Notes under the pieces: generated by a model | What the model was told of the DNA's origin: nothing | The model's input: only the letters and a program-made list of their open reading frames with translations | The model's database searches: none | In this document: positions 53,146 to 60,500 of the stretch, in pieces | Layout of the letters: each line of letters opens with the position of its first letter | Position numbering within the stretch: the stretch's first letter is position 1 | Translations under genes and position numbers: made by a program | Assembly: GCF_030433685.1 (NCBI RefSeq) | Contig: NZ_JAROCF010000001.1 | Coordinates: forward strand, 1,550,001 to 1,614,000 | Direction: 5' to 3' | DNA length: 64,000 nucleotides | From: Leifsonia williamsii | GTDB lineage: Bacteria > Actinomycetota > Actinomycetes > Actinomycetales > Microbacteriaceae

Positions 53146-55020
53146 ATGGCGATCGGTCTCACCCAGGAAGATGCGCCCGCGCCGGCGCGGGAACCCGAGC
53201 CTCCCCGCCGTCGCCGGCAACGCTGGGGGACGCTCGTGGCGGTCCTCCTGGTGCTCGCCGTGGCCGCGATCGTGGGCTGGATCGGCCTGCGCGGCGTGCT
53301 CGCGCGCGGTGAGCTGACCGCCGCCCTCCCCGCGGCACAGGCCGTCAAGGCCGCGGTGCTCGACGGCGACATCGGGCGCGCGCAGGCTGCGGCCGCCGAC
53401 CTGCGCCGGCACACCGATGCCGCGGCCTCCCTGACCGGCGACCCCGTCTGGCGTGCGGCGGAGGTCGTGCCCTGGGCGGGCCCCAACCTCGCGGCCGTGC
53501 GGGTCGCGGCGGAGGCGGCGCAGACCGTCTCCGCGCAGGTCGTCCAACCGCTGCTCGGCGTCGCCCGCTCGGCCGACCCGCGCACCCTGTCGATCACGGG
53601 CGGCAAGGTCGACCTGGCACCGCTCATCGCGGCCCAGCCGGCGGCCGAGAAGGCGCAGCGCGCCTTCGCCGACGCCGAGCGCAGCGTCCGCGGCGTCGAC
53701 ACGGGTGCGACGCTGGAGCCCGTCGCCTCCGGCGTCACGCGGCTGCGCGACTTCTTCACGCAGACGCGGCCGGCGATCGATGCTGTCGCCACGAGTGCGC
53801 GCCTCCTGCCGCCGATGCTCGGCGCGGACGGCCCACGGCAGTACCTCCTCGTCGCGCAGAACCCCGCCGAGCTGCGTTCGACCGGCGGGCTGATCGGCTC
53901 GATCGCGCTCGTGCGCGCCGACGCGGGAGCCGTCTCGCTGGTCGCCCAGGCCTCCGGCTCGTCGATCGGTCCGTGGCCGGAACCGGTGTCTGCCGTGCCG
54001 GACGCGACGCAGGGGCTGTTCGGGCCGCTGATCGGCCGCTACCTGCAGGATGCCAACCTCACGCCCGACTTCCCGCTCGCGGCATCGACCGTCTCGGCGA
54101 TGTGGACGCGCTCGCACGGCGGCACGGTCGACGGCGTGGTCGCCCTCGACCCGGTCGTGCTCAGCGCGGTGCTGGGCGCCACCGGCCCGGTGATGCTGCC
54201 GACGGGGGAGAAGCTGGAGGCCGGAACGGCCGTCCCGCTCCTGCTCAGCAGCGTGTACGCGCACTACGCCGAGCCCGCCCAGCAGGACGCCTTCTTCGCC
54301 TCCGCCGCCGCGGCGGTCTTCGCGCGGATGACGGGACAGGGTGCGGCCGGAGAAGCCGTCGACGGCGCGGGTCTCGTCCGCGCGCTCGCCGCCTCCGGCG
54401 CCTCCGGTCGCCTGCTGCTGTGGAGCGCCCACCCCGCGGAGCAGGCCCGGCTCGCGGCCACCTCCCTCGCGGGCGGGCTGCCCACCTCCACCGCGTCGAC
54501 GGCCGGGGTGGGCGTCTACTTCAACGACGCCACCGGCGCCAAGATGGACTACTACCTCGCCACGAGCGTCTCCGCCGGAGCCGCCGTGTGCCGGGCGGAC
54601 GGCACGCCGACGATCCAGGTGCGCGTGACACTCACCAATCGCGCTCCGGCGGATGCCGGCGCCACCCTGCCGGCCTACGTCACCGGCGGCGGCTGGAACG
54701 GCGTCGCCCCCGGGTCCATCGTGACCCGCGTCGCCGTCTACGGTCCGGAGGGCGGGCTGCTGGCCTCGACACTGAGCGATGGGAGGCTGTCCGGCTCGGT
54801 CGTGTCCGGCACGGATCGCTCGCGGCCTGTCTCGCTGGTCACGTCGCTGCTCGCGCCCGGGCAGTCCAAGACGTTCGACATCTTCTTCCTCGGCGTTGGC
54901 CAGAAGGGCACCGGCGTGACGGTGCAGACCACGCCGACCCTGCCCGGCGACGGCTCGACCCCCGATGTGGGGGTGGCTCCTCCTGTAGGGGCGATTGCCG
55001 TCGACTGCTCCAAGGGATAA
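53146..55020 (+). CDS. DUF4012-domain envelope protein
   Basis: A 624-residue protein with a Pro/Arg-rich cytoplasmic N-terminus, one membrane helix (WGTLVAVLLVLAVAAIVGWIGL, residues 27-48) and a large outer part. LLPPMLGADGPRQYLLVAQNPAELRSTGGLIGSIALVRAD and VDGVVALDPVVLSAVLGATGPV are the DUF4012 signature. The family is widespread in actinobacteria, often near exopolysaccharide or wall genes, without proven function. ATG 53146 is at the edge of a small inverted repeat. The LAATG-anchored protein follows 39 bases later, and the two share an upstream motif, so co-expression is likely. Confidence 0.88.
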   Translation: MAIGLTQEDAPAPAREPEPPRRRRQRWGTLVAVLLVLAVAAIVGWIGLRGVLARGELTAALPAAQAVKAAVLDGDIGRAQAAAADLRRHTDAAASLTGDPVWRAAEVVPWAGPNLAAVRVAAEAAQTVSAQVVQPLLGVARSADPRTLSITGGKVDLAPLIAAQPAAEKAQRAFADAERSVRGVDTGATLEPVASGVTRLRDFFTQTRPAIDAVATSARLLPPMLGADGPRQYLLVAQNPAELRSTGGLIGSIALVRADAGAVSLVAQASGSSIGPWPEPVSAVPDATQGLFGPLIGRYLQDANLTPDFPLAASTVSAMWTRSHGGTVDGVVALDPVVLSAVLGATGPVMLPTGEKLEAGTAVPLLLSSVYAHYAEPAQQDAFFASAAAAVFARMTGQGAAGEAVDGAGLVRALAASGASGRLLLWSAHPAEQARLAATSLAGGLPTSTASTAGVGVYFNDATGAKMDYYLATSVSAGAAVCRADGTPTIQVRVTLTNRAPADAGATLPAYVTGGGWNGVAPGSIVTRVAVYGPEGGLLASTLSDGRLSGSVVSGTDRSRPVSLVTSLLAPGQSKTFDIFFLGVGQKGTGVTVQTTPTLPGDGSTPDVGVAPPVGAIAVDCSKG

Positions 55021-55030
55021 AATGAGGATT
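55019..55030 (+). promoter_or_regulatory. Shared upstream motif, copy 2
   Basis: AAAATGAGGATT overlaps the DUF4012 stop codon and lies 30 bases before the LAATG-protein start; compare 53117-53129. Confidence 0.35.
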
Positions 55031-55059
55031 AGTCAATAACGGACGGCGGGAGGCCCCCG

Positions 55060-55626
55060 ATGTTCACGAAGCTCCTGGTGACCAAGAAAGTCCTGGCGGC
55101 GATGGCCGTGACCGCGGCCTTGCTCGTCGCAGCGCCCGCCGCCGCCAACGCCGAGAACTACACGGACGGCACTCCGTGCAAGCTCGACCTGAGCGTCGTG
55201 CAGTCCGGGGACACCGCTCGGGTGATCTGCAGGCCAGGAACCTGGGCGTCGAGCGAGGAGGTCGCCTGGACGGCCACCGGAGAGGACGGCGCGAGCATCC
55301 GGCTCGCAGCGACGAGCACTGTCACGTTCACCAAGCAGGCCGAGAGCGACGGCAGCGACGTGCTGGCGGTGACGCTTCCCGCCGACGCGACCGGCGTGTA
55401 TTCGATCGTCGGTCACGGCCAGGCGAGCGGTCACACCTGCGCGGTCTCTCTCACCGTGCTGCCCGACGACGCGGCCGTCCCCGCCTCGGACGTCGGGTCG
55501 CAGGGCCTCGCGGCCACCGGCTCGACGATCGCCGCGTGGGCCGCCTGGGTGGGCGGCGGGCTGCTCGCACTGGGCGGGCTGACGGTCGCGATCGCCGCGT
55601 GGGTGCGCAGGATGCGAGCCTCCTGA
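55060..55626 (+). CDS. Cell-wall-anchored protein with LAATG sorting signal
   Basis: A 188-residue exported protein. The signal peptide ([25 protein letters not shown]) likely ends at ANA-EN. The mature domain is beta-rich with four Cys (Cys40, 57 and 127 plainly seen) and no known fold. At residues 150-154 LAATG is followed by a helix ([24 protein letters not shown]) and RRMR tail: a complete class E-type sorting signal. A sortase should join it to the peptidoglycan. It follows the DUF4012 gene by 39 bases and is probably in its operon. GGGAGG precedes ATG 55060. Confidence 0.85.
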   Translation: MFTKLLVTKKVLAAMAVTAALLVAAPAAANAENYTDGTPCKLDLSVVQSGDTARVICRPGTWASSEEVAWTATGEDGASIRLAATSTVTFTKQAESDGSDVLAVTLPADATGVYSIVGHGQASGHTCAVSLTVLPDDAAVPASDVGSQGLAATGSTIAAWAAWVGGGLLALGGLTVAIAAWVRRMRAS

Positions 55627-55693
55627 ACCAGCGCCGCGTGGGCCGGGGCGTCCGCGCGGGAATCCGCCGCGTGGTCACCCGGTTGGCCTCTGT

Positions 55694-56749
55694 GTGAGCT
55701 CCTCCCGCATCCCCCTCAACGTCCTCGATCTCGCCTCCCGCCCCGCAGGGGGCAGCAACGCCGATGCCGTCCAGGGCACGGTCCGCCTGGCCCAGGCCGC
55801 CGAGGCGCTCGGTTACCAGCGTTTCTGGGTGGCCGAGCACCACGGGATGCCGGGCATCGCCTCCAGCGCGCCCGCCGTGCTCATCGCGGGTGTGGCCGCA
55901 GCGACCGAGCGCATCCGGGTCGGGTCCGGCGGCGTGATGCTGCCGAACCACGCCCCGCTCGTCGTGGCGGAGCAGTTCGGCACCCTGCGCGCCCTCTACG
56001 GCGACCGCATCGACCTCGGCATAGGGCGGGCCCCCGGCACCGACGGGGCGACCGCGATGGCGCTCCGGCGCAGCGAGGAGGGGCTCGGCGTCGAGGACTT
56101 CCCGCAGCAGCTGCTCGACCTGTTCGGCTTCTTCTACGGCGGCATGAGCGACGCCAACCCGATGCACAGCATCACCGCCGTCCCCGGTCTCGGCGACCCG
56201 CCGCAGATCTGGCTGCTCGGCTCGAGCGGCTACAGCGCGCAGGTGGCGGCGGCGCTCGGCATCCCGTTCGCGTTCGCCCACCACTTCGCCGGAGACAACA
56301 CGGAGGCCGCCCTCCGGCTGTACCGCGAGCGCTTCGAGCCGAGCGACCTGCTGGCCGAGCCGCACACCATGATCGCCGTCAACGTCGTCTCGGACGACGA
56401 CCCGGAGGTCGTGCGTGCCCAGTCCCTCCCCGGCCAGCTGTCGTTCCTGCGCATGCGGCGCGGCCTCAAGCCCGAGCCGGTCAGCGTGGAGGAGGCCCTC
56501 GCCTACGAGTTCACCCCGCTCGAGGAGGAGTTCATCGCCGCCCGCAACGCGCGGCAGGCGATCGGCACCCCGCAGGAGGTGGAGCGCCGGCTCGACGCCC
56601 TGCTCGCCTCCACCGAGGTCGACGAGCTGATGATCTCCTCCGGTGCGGCGACGGTCGAGGGCCGCATCCGCTCGCTGGAGGTCGTCGCCGACCTGTTCGG
56701 AGCGGGGGAGGGGGAGGTCGCGCCCGAGCGGGCGCATGACGGCGTGTGA
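55694..56749 (+). CDS. LLM-class flavin-dependent monooxygenase, MsnO8-like
   Basis: A 351-residue luciferase-like TIM-barrel enzyme using reduced FMN and oxygen. [81 protein letters not shown] and [12 protein letters not shown] are diagnostic of the MsnO8/YwcH group. GTG 55694 is used; no ribosome site is obvious. The next gene encodes an FMN reductase, which would supply the reduced flavin: a two-component system. The substrate is not known. Confidence 0.92.
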   Translation: MSSSRIPLNVLDLASRPAGGSNADAVQGTVRLAQAAEALGYQRFWVAEHHGMPGIASSAPAVLIAGVAAATERIRVGSGGVMLPNHAPLVVAEQFGTLRALYGDRIDLGIGRAPGTDGATAMALRRSEEGLGVEDFPQQLLDLFGFFYGGMSDANPMHSITAVPGLGDPPQIWLLGSSGYSAQVAAALGIPFAFAHHFAGDNTEAALRLYRERFEPSDLLAEPHTMIAVNVVSDDDPEVVRAQSLPGQLSFLRMRRGLKPEPVSVEEALAYEFTPLEEEFIAARNARQAIGTPQEVERRLDALLASTEVDELMISSGAATVEGRIRSLEVVADLFGAGEGEVAPERAHDGV

Positions 56750-56826
56750 CGCCGGCAGGGGCGGTGCGCGAGGCGCGCGGGTAGCGTAGCCGCAATCCCA
56801 GCCCCGTGAGTGAAGGCGGTCCCCGC

Positions 56827-57420
56827 ATGGCATACGCACCCTCGGTCGTCGGCGTGAGCGGCAGCCCGACGCGGCCGTCGCGCACGACGGTCCTCGTCGA
56901 CGAGGTCACGCGCACGTTCGCGGACGCGACGGGCGGCACGGCCCGCACCATCGAGCTCGCGCCGCTGCTCTCCGACCTGGGCGCCGCGCCGTTCCGCTCG
57001 CAGCTCAGCCCGCAGGTGGTGGAGGCGCTGGAGGCGGTGGAGAGCGCCGACATCGTCATCGTCGGGTCGCCCGCCTACCGCGCGACCTACACCGGCCTGT
57101 TCAAGCTGTTCTTCGACCAGATCGGGCAGTACGCCCTCATCGACAAGCCGATCGTGCTCACCGCGACCGGCGGCAGCGACCGGCACGCCCTGCTGGTGGA
57201 GCACCAGATGCGGCCGCTGTTCGGCTTCTTCCAGTCGCTGACCCTGCCGCTCGGCATCTACGCCAGCGAGGGCGACTTCGCCGACTACGCGATCTCCTCC
57301 GACGACCTGCGGCTGCGCATCGACACCGCTGTCCAGCGGACGCTCCCGCTCGTCCGCGCCCACATCGACCCGGAGTCGCGCTACGCGACGGCGGAGTTCG
57401 CGCGGCCCGACGCCTTTTGA
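56827..57420 (+). CDS. NAD(P)H-dependent FMN reductase
   Basis: A 197-residue flavodoxin-like enzyme. VVGVSGSPTRPSRTTVLVDEV binds FMN phosphate; VIVGSPAYRATYTGLFKLFFDQIGQYALIDKPIVLTATGGSDRHALLVEHQMRPLFGFF is typical of reductases paired with luciferase-like monooxygenases (CE1759/MsuE type). GAAGGCGG precedes ATG 56827; a GTG at 56806 is in frame. TAGCGT at 56782-56787 could be its own -10. It supplies reduced FMN to the preceding enzyme, 77 bases upstream. Confidence 0.92.
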   Translation: MAYAPSVVGVSGSPTRPSRTTVLVDEVTRTFADATGGTARTIELAPLLSDLGAAPFRSQLSPQVVEALEAVESADIVIVGSPAYRATYTGLFKLFFDQIGQYALIDKPIVLTATGGSDRHALLVEHQMRPLFGFFQSLTLPLGIYASEGDFADYAISSDDLRLRIDTAVQRTLPLVRAHIDPESRYATAEFARPDAF

Positions 57421-57448
57421 GCGCTGCGCGTTCTGAGCGCGAGGGGTT

Positions 57449-58333
57449 CTAGACGACCGCCTTCTCGGGCTCCCGTGGCGCGGCCTCCCGCGTCCTCGTC
57501 GCCGCCGTGACCGTCGAGCCGATGCTCGCCGCGATCACCAGCGCGATCGCGGCGAGGCGCAGCCAGCCGCTGGTCTGGCCGAGGAGCAACCAGCCCGCGA
57601 GCGTTGCCACGGCCGGCTCCAGTGCCAGCAGCACGCCGAACACGCGCTCCGGCAGGCGGCGCAGCGCGCTCAGCTCGAGCGTGTACGGGATCACGGAGGC
57701 GAGCACCGCCATGGCAGCGGCCGGGAGCAGCAGCTCCGGCCGCGTGACCACCGTGAGCGCGCCCTCCAGTCCGATCGGCAGGAGCACCACCGCGGACACG
57801 GCCATCCCGACCGCGAGTCCGCCGATGCCGTCCACCGCCCGTCCCACCCGGGCGCCCGTGAGCACATAGAGCGCCCAGAACGCGCCGGCGACGAGGGCGA
57901 ACACGACCCCGAGCGGATCGAGCGCGTCTCCTGCTCCGGCGAAGCCCAGCAGCCCGACGCCGACCAGCGCGAGGCCGACCCACACCAGGTCGCGTCCGCG
58001 CCGCGACAGGATCGCCGCCAGCCCGAGCGGTCCGAGGAATTCGATGGCGACCGCCGGCCCCAGCGGGATGTGCGCGATCGACGCGTAGAAGAACCCGTTC
58101 ATCCCGGCGAACGCGATGCCGAACGGGACCACCTCCCGCCACTGCCCGCGCCGCCAGCGCCACGACCGGGGCCGGGCGATGGCGATCAGGATGACGGCCG
58201 CGAGCGCCAGCCGCAGCAGGGTGACACCCCATGACCCCAGCTCCGCGAACAGCGGCGTCGCGAGGGCGGCGCCGAACTGCACGGACACGCACGAGCCGAG
58301 CACGGCGAGGACGGGAGGGAGGAGGCGGGGCAT
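57449..58333 (-). CDS. EamA-family exporter, RhtA-like
   Basis: A 294-residue inner-membrane protein with ten predicted helices in two EamA repeats. SCVSVQFGAALATPLFAELGSWGVTLLRL, FGIAFAGMNGFFYASIAHIPLGPAVAIEFLGPLG and PYTLELSALRRLPERVFGVLLALEPAVATLAGWLLLGQ match RhtA/YddG-type amino-acid or metabolite exporters. ATG 58333 is chosen; 58360 is in frame but adds residues without homology. It is divergent from a LysR-type regulator, which likely induces it when its solute accumulates. Confidence 0.9.
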   Translation of the reverse strand: MPRLLPPVLAVLGSCVSVQFGAALATPLFAELGSWGVTLLRLALAAVILIAIARPRSWRWRRGQWREVVPFGIAFAGMNGFFYASIAHIPLGPAVAIEFLGPLGLAAILSRRGRDLVWVGLALVGVGLLGFAGAGDALDPLGVVFALVAGAFWALYVLTGARVGRAVDGIGGLAVGMAVSAVVLLPIGLEGALTVVTRPELLLPAAAMAVLASVIPYTLELSALRRLPERVFGVLLALEPAVATLAGWLLLGQTSGWLRLAAIALVIAASIGSTVTAATRTREAAPREPEKAVV

Positions 58334-58390
58334 GCTTCCAGCCTGACGGCGCGTTATCATTCAGTCCAGTTACAGTCTTCAATCAGAACC

Positions 58391-58407
58391 CATCAGCACA
58401 TCTGATG
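58391..58407. promoter_or_regulatory. Inverted repeat between eamA and lysR-type genes
   Basis: CATCAG (58391-58396) and CTGATG (58402-58407) are perfect arms with a 5-base gap, a plausible LysR-type site close to the regulator start. Confidence 0.4.
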
Positions 58408-58422
58408 AAACGACAGGTGCAC

Positions 58423-59325
58423 ATGCTCTCCGTCTCGCGGCTCCGCATCCTGCGCGAGCTCCATCGGCTCGGCACACTGGCCGCCGTCGCCCGCGCGCTC
58501 TCGTACACGCCCTCCGCCATCTCGCAGCAACTCGCGCAGCTCGAACGCGAGGCCGGTGTGACGCTGCTGGAGCACGTCGGCCGCGGCGTCCGCCTCACCG
58601 CCGAGGCGCAGCGCCTGGTGGAGCACACGGAGGCCGTTCTCGCGCGGCTGGAGCTGGCCGAGTCCGAGCTCGCCGGCGCGCATCCGGCGACGCAGGGCGT
58701 GCTGCGGGTGGCATCCTTCCCGTCGGTGGTGCTCTCGCTGATCCCGCGCGCCCTCACGATGCTGGCCGCCTCGCATCCCGAGCTCGTGGTCGAGGTGACC
58801 CAGCGGGAGGTCGAGCCCGCCTACGCCGGGCTGCTCGCGCACGACTTCGACGTGATCCTCGGCGAGGAGTATCCCGGCTTCCCCGATGCCATCGTCGACG
58901 GCGTCGACCGCGCGGACCTCGTCGAGGACACGCTGCGGCTCGCGCATCCCTCATCCGGCCCGTTCGCGGACGCCACGCGCCTGGAGCAGCTGGCCGACGC
59001 CCCGTGGACGCTCGACCCGATCGACACCGCACTGGGCCGGTGGGCGCTCGCGGTCTGCCGTGCGGCCGGCTTCGAGCCGCGGGTGCGGTTCGAGAGCCCG
59101 GACCCGCTGCTGCACGCCCACCTCGTGCGCACGGGCCACGCGGTCGCGTTCCTGCCCGAGTTGATCGCCGCGCAGCACCTCGGTGACGCCCGCCTGCTGC
59201 CGCTGCCCGGGGCGCCGACCCGCACGCTCTACACGGCGGTCAGGACCGGCCGCCTGCGGCATCCCGCGATCGTCGCCTTCCGCGATGCGCTCGCCGAGGC
59301 GGCGCGGCAGGAGAAGGCCGGCTGA
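58423..59325 (+). CDS. LysR-family transcriptional regulator
   Basis: A 300-residue regulator. The HTH (residues 1-60) is MLSVSRLRILRELHRLGTLAAVARALSYTPSAISQQLAQLEREAGVTLLEHVGRGVRLT; the effector domain includes GVLRVASFPSVVLSLIPRALTMLAASHPELVVEVTQREVEPAYAGLLAHDFDVILG. This short N-terminus is common in actinobacterial LysR proteins and supports ATG 58423; ATG 58405 is possible. It is divergent from the EamA exporter, its probable target. Confidence 0.92.
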   Translation: MLSVSRLRILRELHRLGTLAAVARALSYTPSAISQQLAQLEREAGVTLLEHVGRGVRLTAEAQRLVEHTEAVLARLELAESELAGAHPATQGVLRVASFPSVVLSLIPRALTMLAASHPELVVEVTQREVEPAYAGLLAHDFDVILGEEYPGFPDAIVDGVDRADLVEDTLRLAHPSSGPFADATRLEQLADAPWTLDPIDTALGRWALAVCRAAGFEPRVRFESPDPLLHAHLVRTGHAVAFLPELIAAQHLGDARLLPLPGAPTRTLYTAVRTGRLRHPAIVAFRDALAEAARQEKAG

Positions 59326-59345
59326 GGAGACCGTACAGAAACGAC

Positions 59346-59375
59346 GAATGCCGGAGCAGTTCTGCTCCGGCATTC
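59346..59375 (-). terminator. Terminator of the tRNA-Pro gene
   Basis: GAATGCCGGAGCAG (59346-59359), a TT loop, and CTGCTCCGGCATTC (59362-59375) form a perfect 14-bp stem. It lies just past the 3' end of tRNA-Pro and 20 bases after the LysR gene stop, so it can serve both. Confidence 0.75.
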
Positions 59376-59381
59376 ATCACG

Positions 59382-59458
<77 letters not shown>

Positions 59459-59519
59459 AAGGCCATCGGCCCGAAGGCCTCAGCCAGTCTACACGAGCCG
59501 CGAGCTGCTCATGACCATC

Positions 59520-60500
59520 TCAGGCCGCCGTCAGCGTCACCAGCGTCGCCTCCGGCCGGCACGCGAAGCGCACCGGTGCGTAGATCGACGTGCCCAGGCC
59601 GGCCGAGACGTTGAGGTACGCCGAGCGGAACGCGTGCCGCCAGACGCTCAGCCCCTTCACCTGCTTGCGCGGGATGTCGCAATTCGTGACCAGGGCGCCG
59701 TAGCCCGGCACGCAGACCTGGCCGCCATGCGTGTGACCGGCGAAGATCATGGCGGCGCCGTACGTGACGAACGCGTCGAGCACACGTCGGTAGGGGGCGT
59801 GCACGACGCCCAGCGTGACCGTCGGCCGCTCGGGGCGGGCCTTGTCCGTCGGCCAGGTCGAGTCGTCGCTGTACGGGTCGTCCTCGCGCAGCTCGTCGAG
59901 CGCGCCGGGGATGGCGGAGACGCGGTCGTAGTGGATGTGCGGGTCGTTGACGCCGAACAGCTCCAGGTGGGTGCCGTTGATCTCCAGCGCGCCCGCCGCG
60001 TTGTTGAGGTCGAGCCAGCCCAGCTCTCTCAGGTACGCCGTGAGCGCGGCGTTGTCGAGTCGGGGAGCGGTGGACGCCTTCTTGGTCGACGGTCCCGAGA
60101 AGTACTTCAGCGGGTTCTTCAGTTGCGGTCCGAAGTAGTCGTTCGAGCCGTGCACGAAGACGCCCGGGACCCCGCAGAAGACGTCGAGCGCCGCCCGGAT
60201 GCCCTCCAGCCCGTTCTCATGGCTCAGGTTGTCACCGGTGTCGACGACGAGGTCGGGCCGGAGCCGGGCCAGACTGCGCACCCACTCCTGCTTGTCGCGC
60301 TGCCAGGGCGCCATGTGCAGATCGGAGAGGTGCAGCACCCGGATGGGCGCCGATCCGGCGGGGAGCACCGGCGCGGTCACGCGGCGCAGCGTGAACGCAC
60401 GCCGCTCGATCAGCGAGCCCCAGGCGAACGCCGCCGCGCCCGCCCCGGCGAGCACCGCGAGAGCGGCGCCCACCGGGCGGAGGCCGGAGCCGCGTGTCAC
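59520..60500 (-). CDS. Membrane-anchored metallophosphoesterase
   Basis: A 326-residue protein with one N-terminal helix (PVGAALAVLAGAGAAAFAWGSLI) and a calcineurin-like phosphoesterase domain. Metal ligands are in LHLSDLHMAPW, LVVDTGDNL, VHGSNDYFGP, LGVVHAPY and FAGHTHGGQ, the YkuE/YaeI-type pattern, so it may act on UDP-linked lipids or related phosphoesters. GTG 60500 overlaps the penicillin-binding-protein stop by 4 bases, so wall synthesis is the context. The exact substrate is unknown. Confidence 0.9.
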   Translation of the reverse strand: MTRGSGLRPVGAALAVLAGAGAAAFAWGSLIERRAFTLRRVTAPVLPAGSAPIRVLHLSDLHMAPWQRDKQEWVRSLARLRPDLVVDTGDNLSHENGLEGIRAALDVFCGVPGVFVHGSNDYFGPQLKNPLKYFSGPSTKKASTAPRLDNAALTAYLRELGWLDLNNAAGALEINGTHLELFGVNDPHIHYDRVSAIPGALDELREDDPYSDDSTWPTDKARPERPTVTLGVVHAPYRRVLDAFVTYGAAMIFAGHTHGGQVCVPGYGALVTNCDIPRKQVKGLSVWRHAFRSAYLNVSAGLGTSIYAPVRFACRPEATLVTLTAA

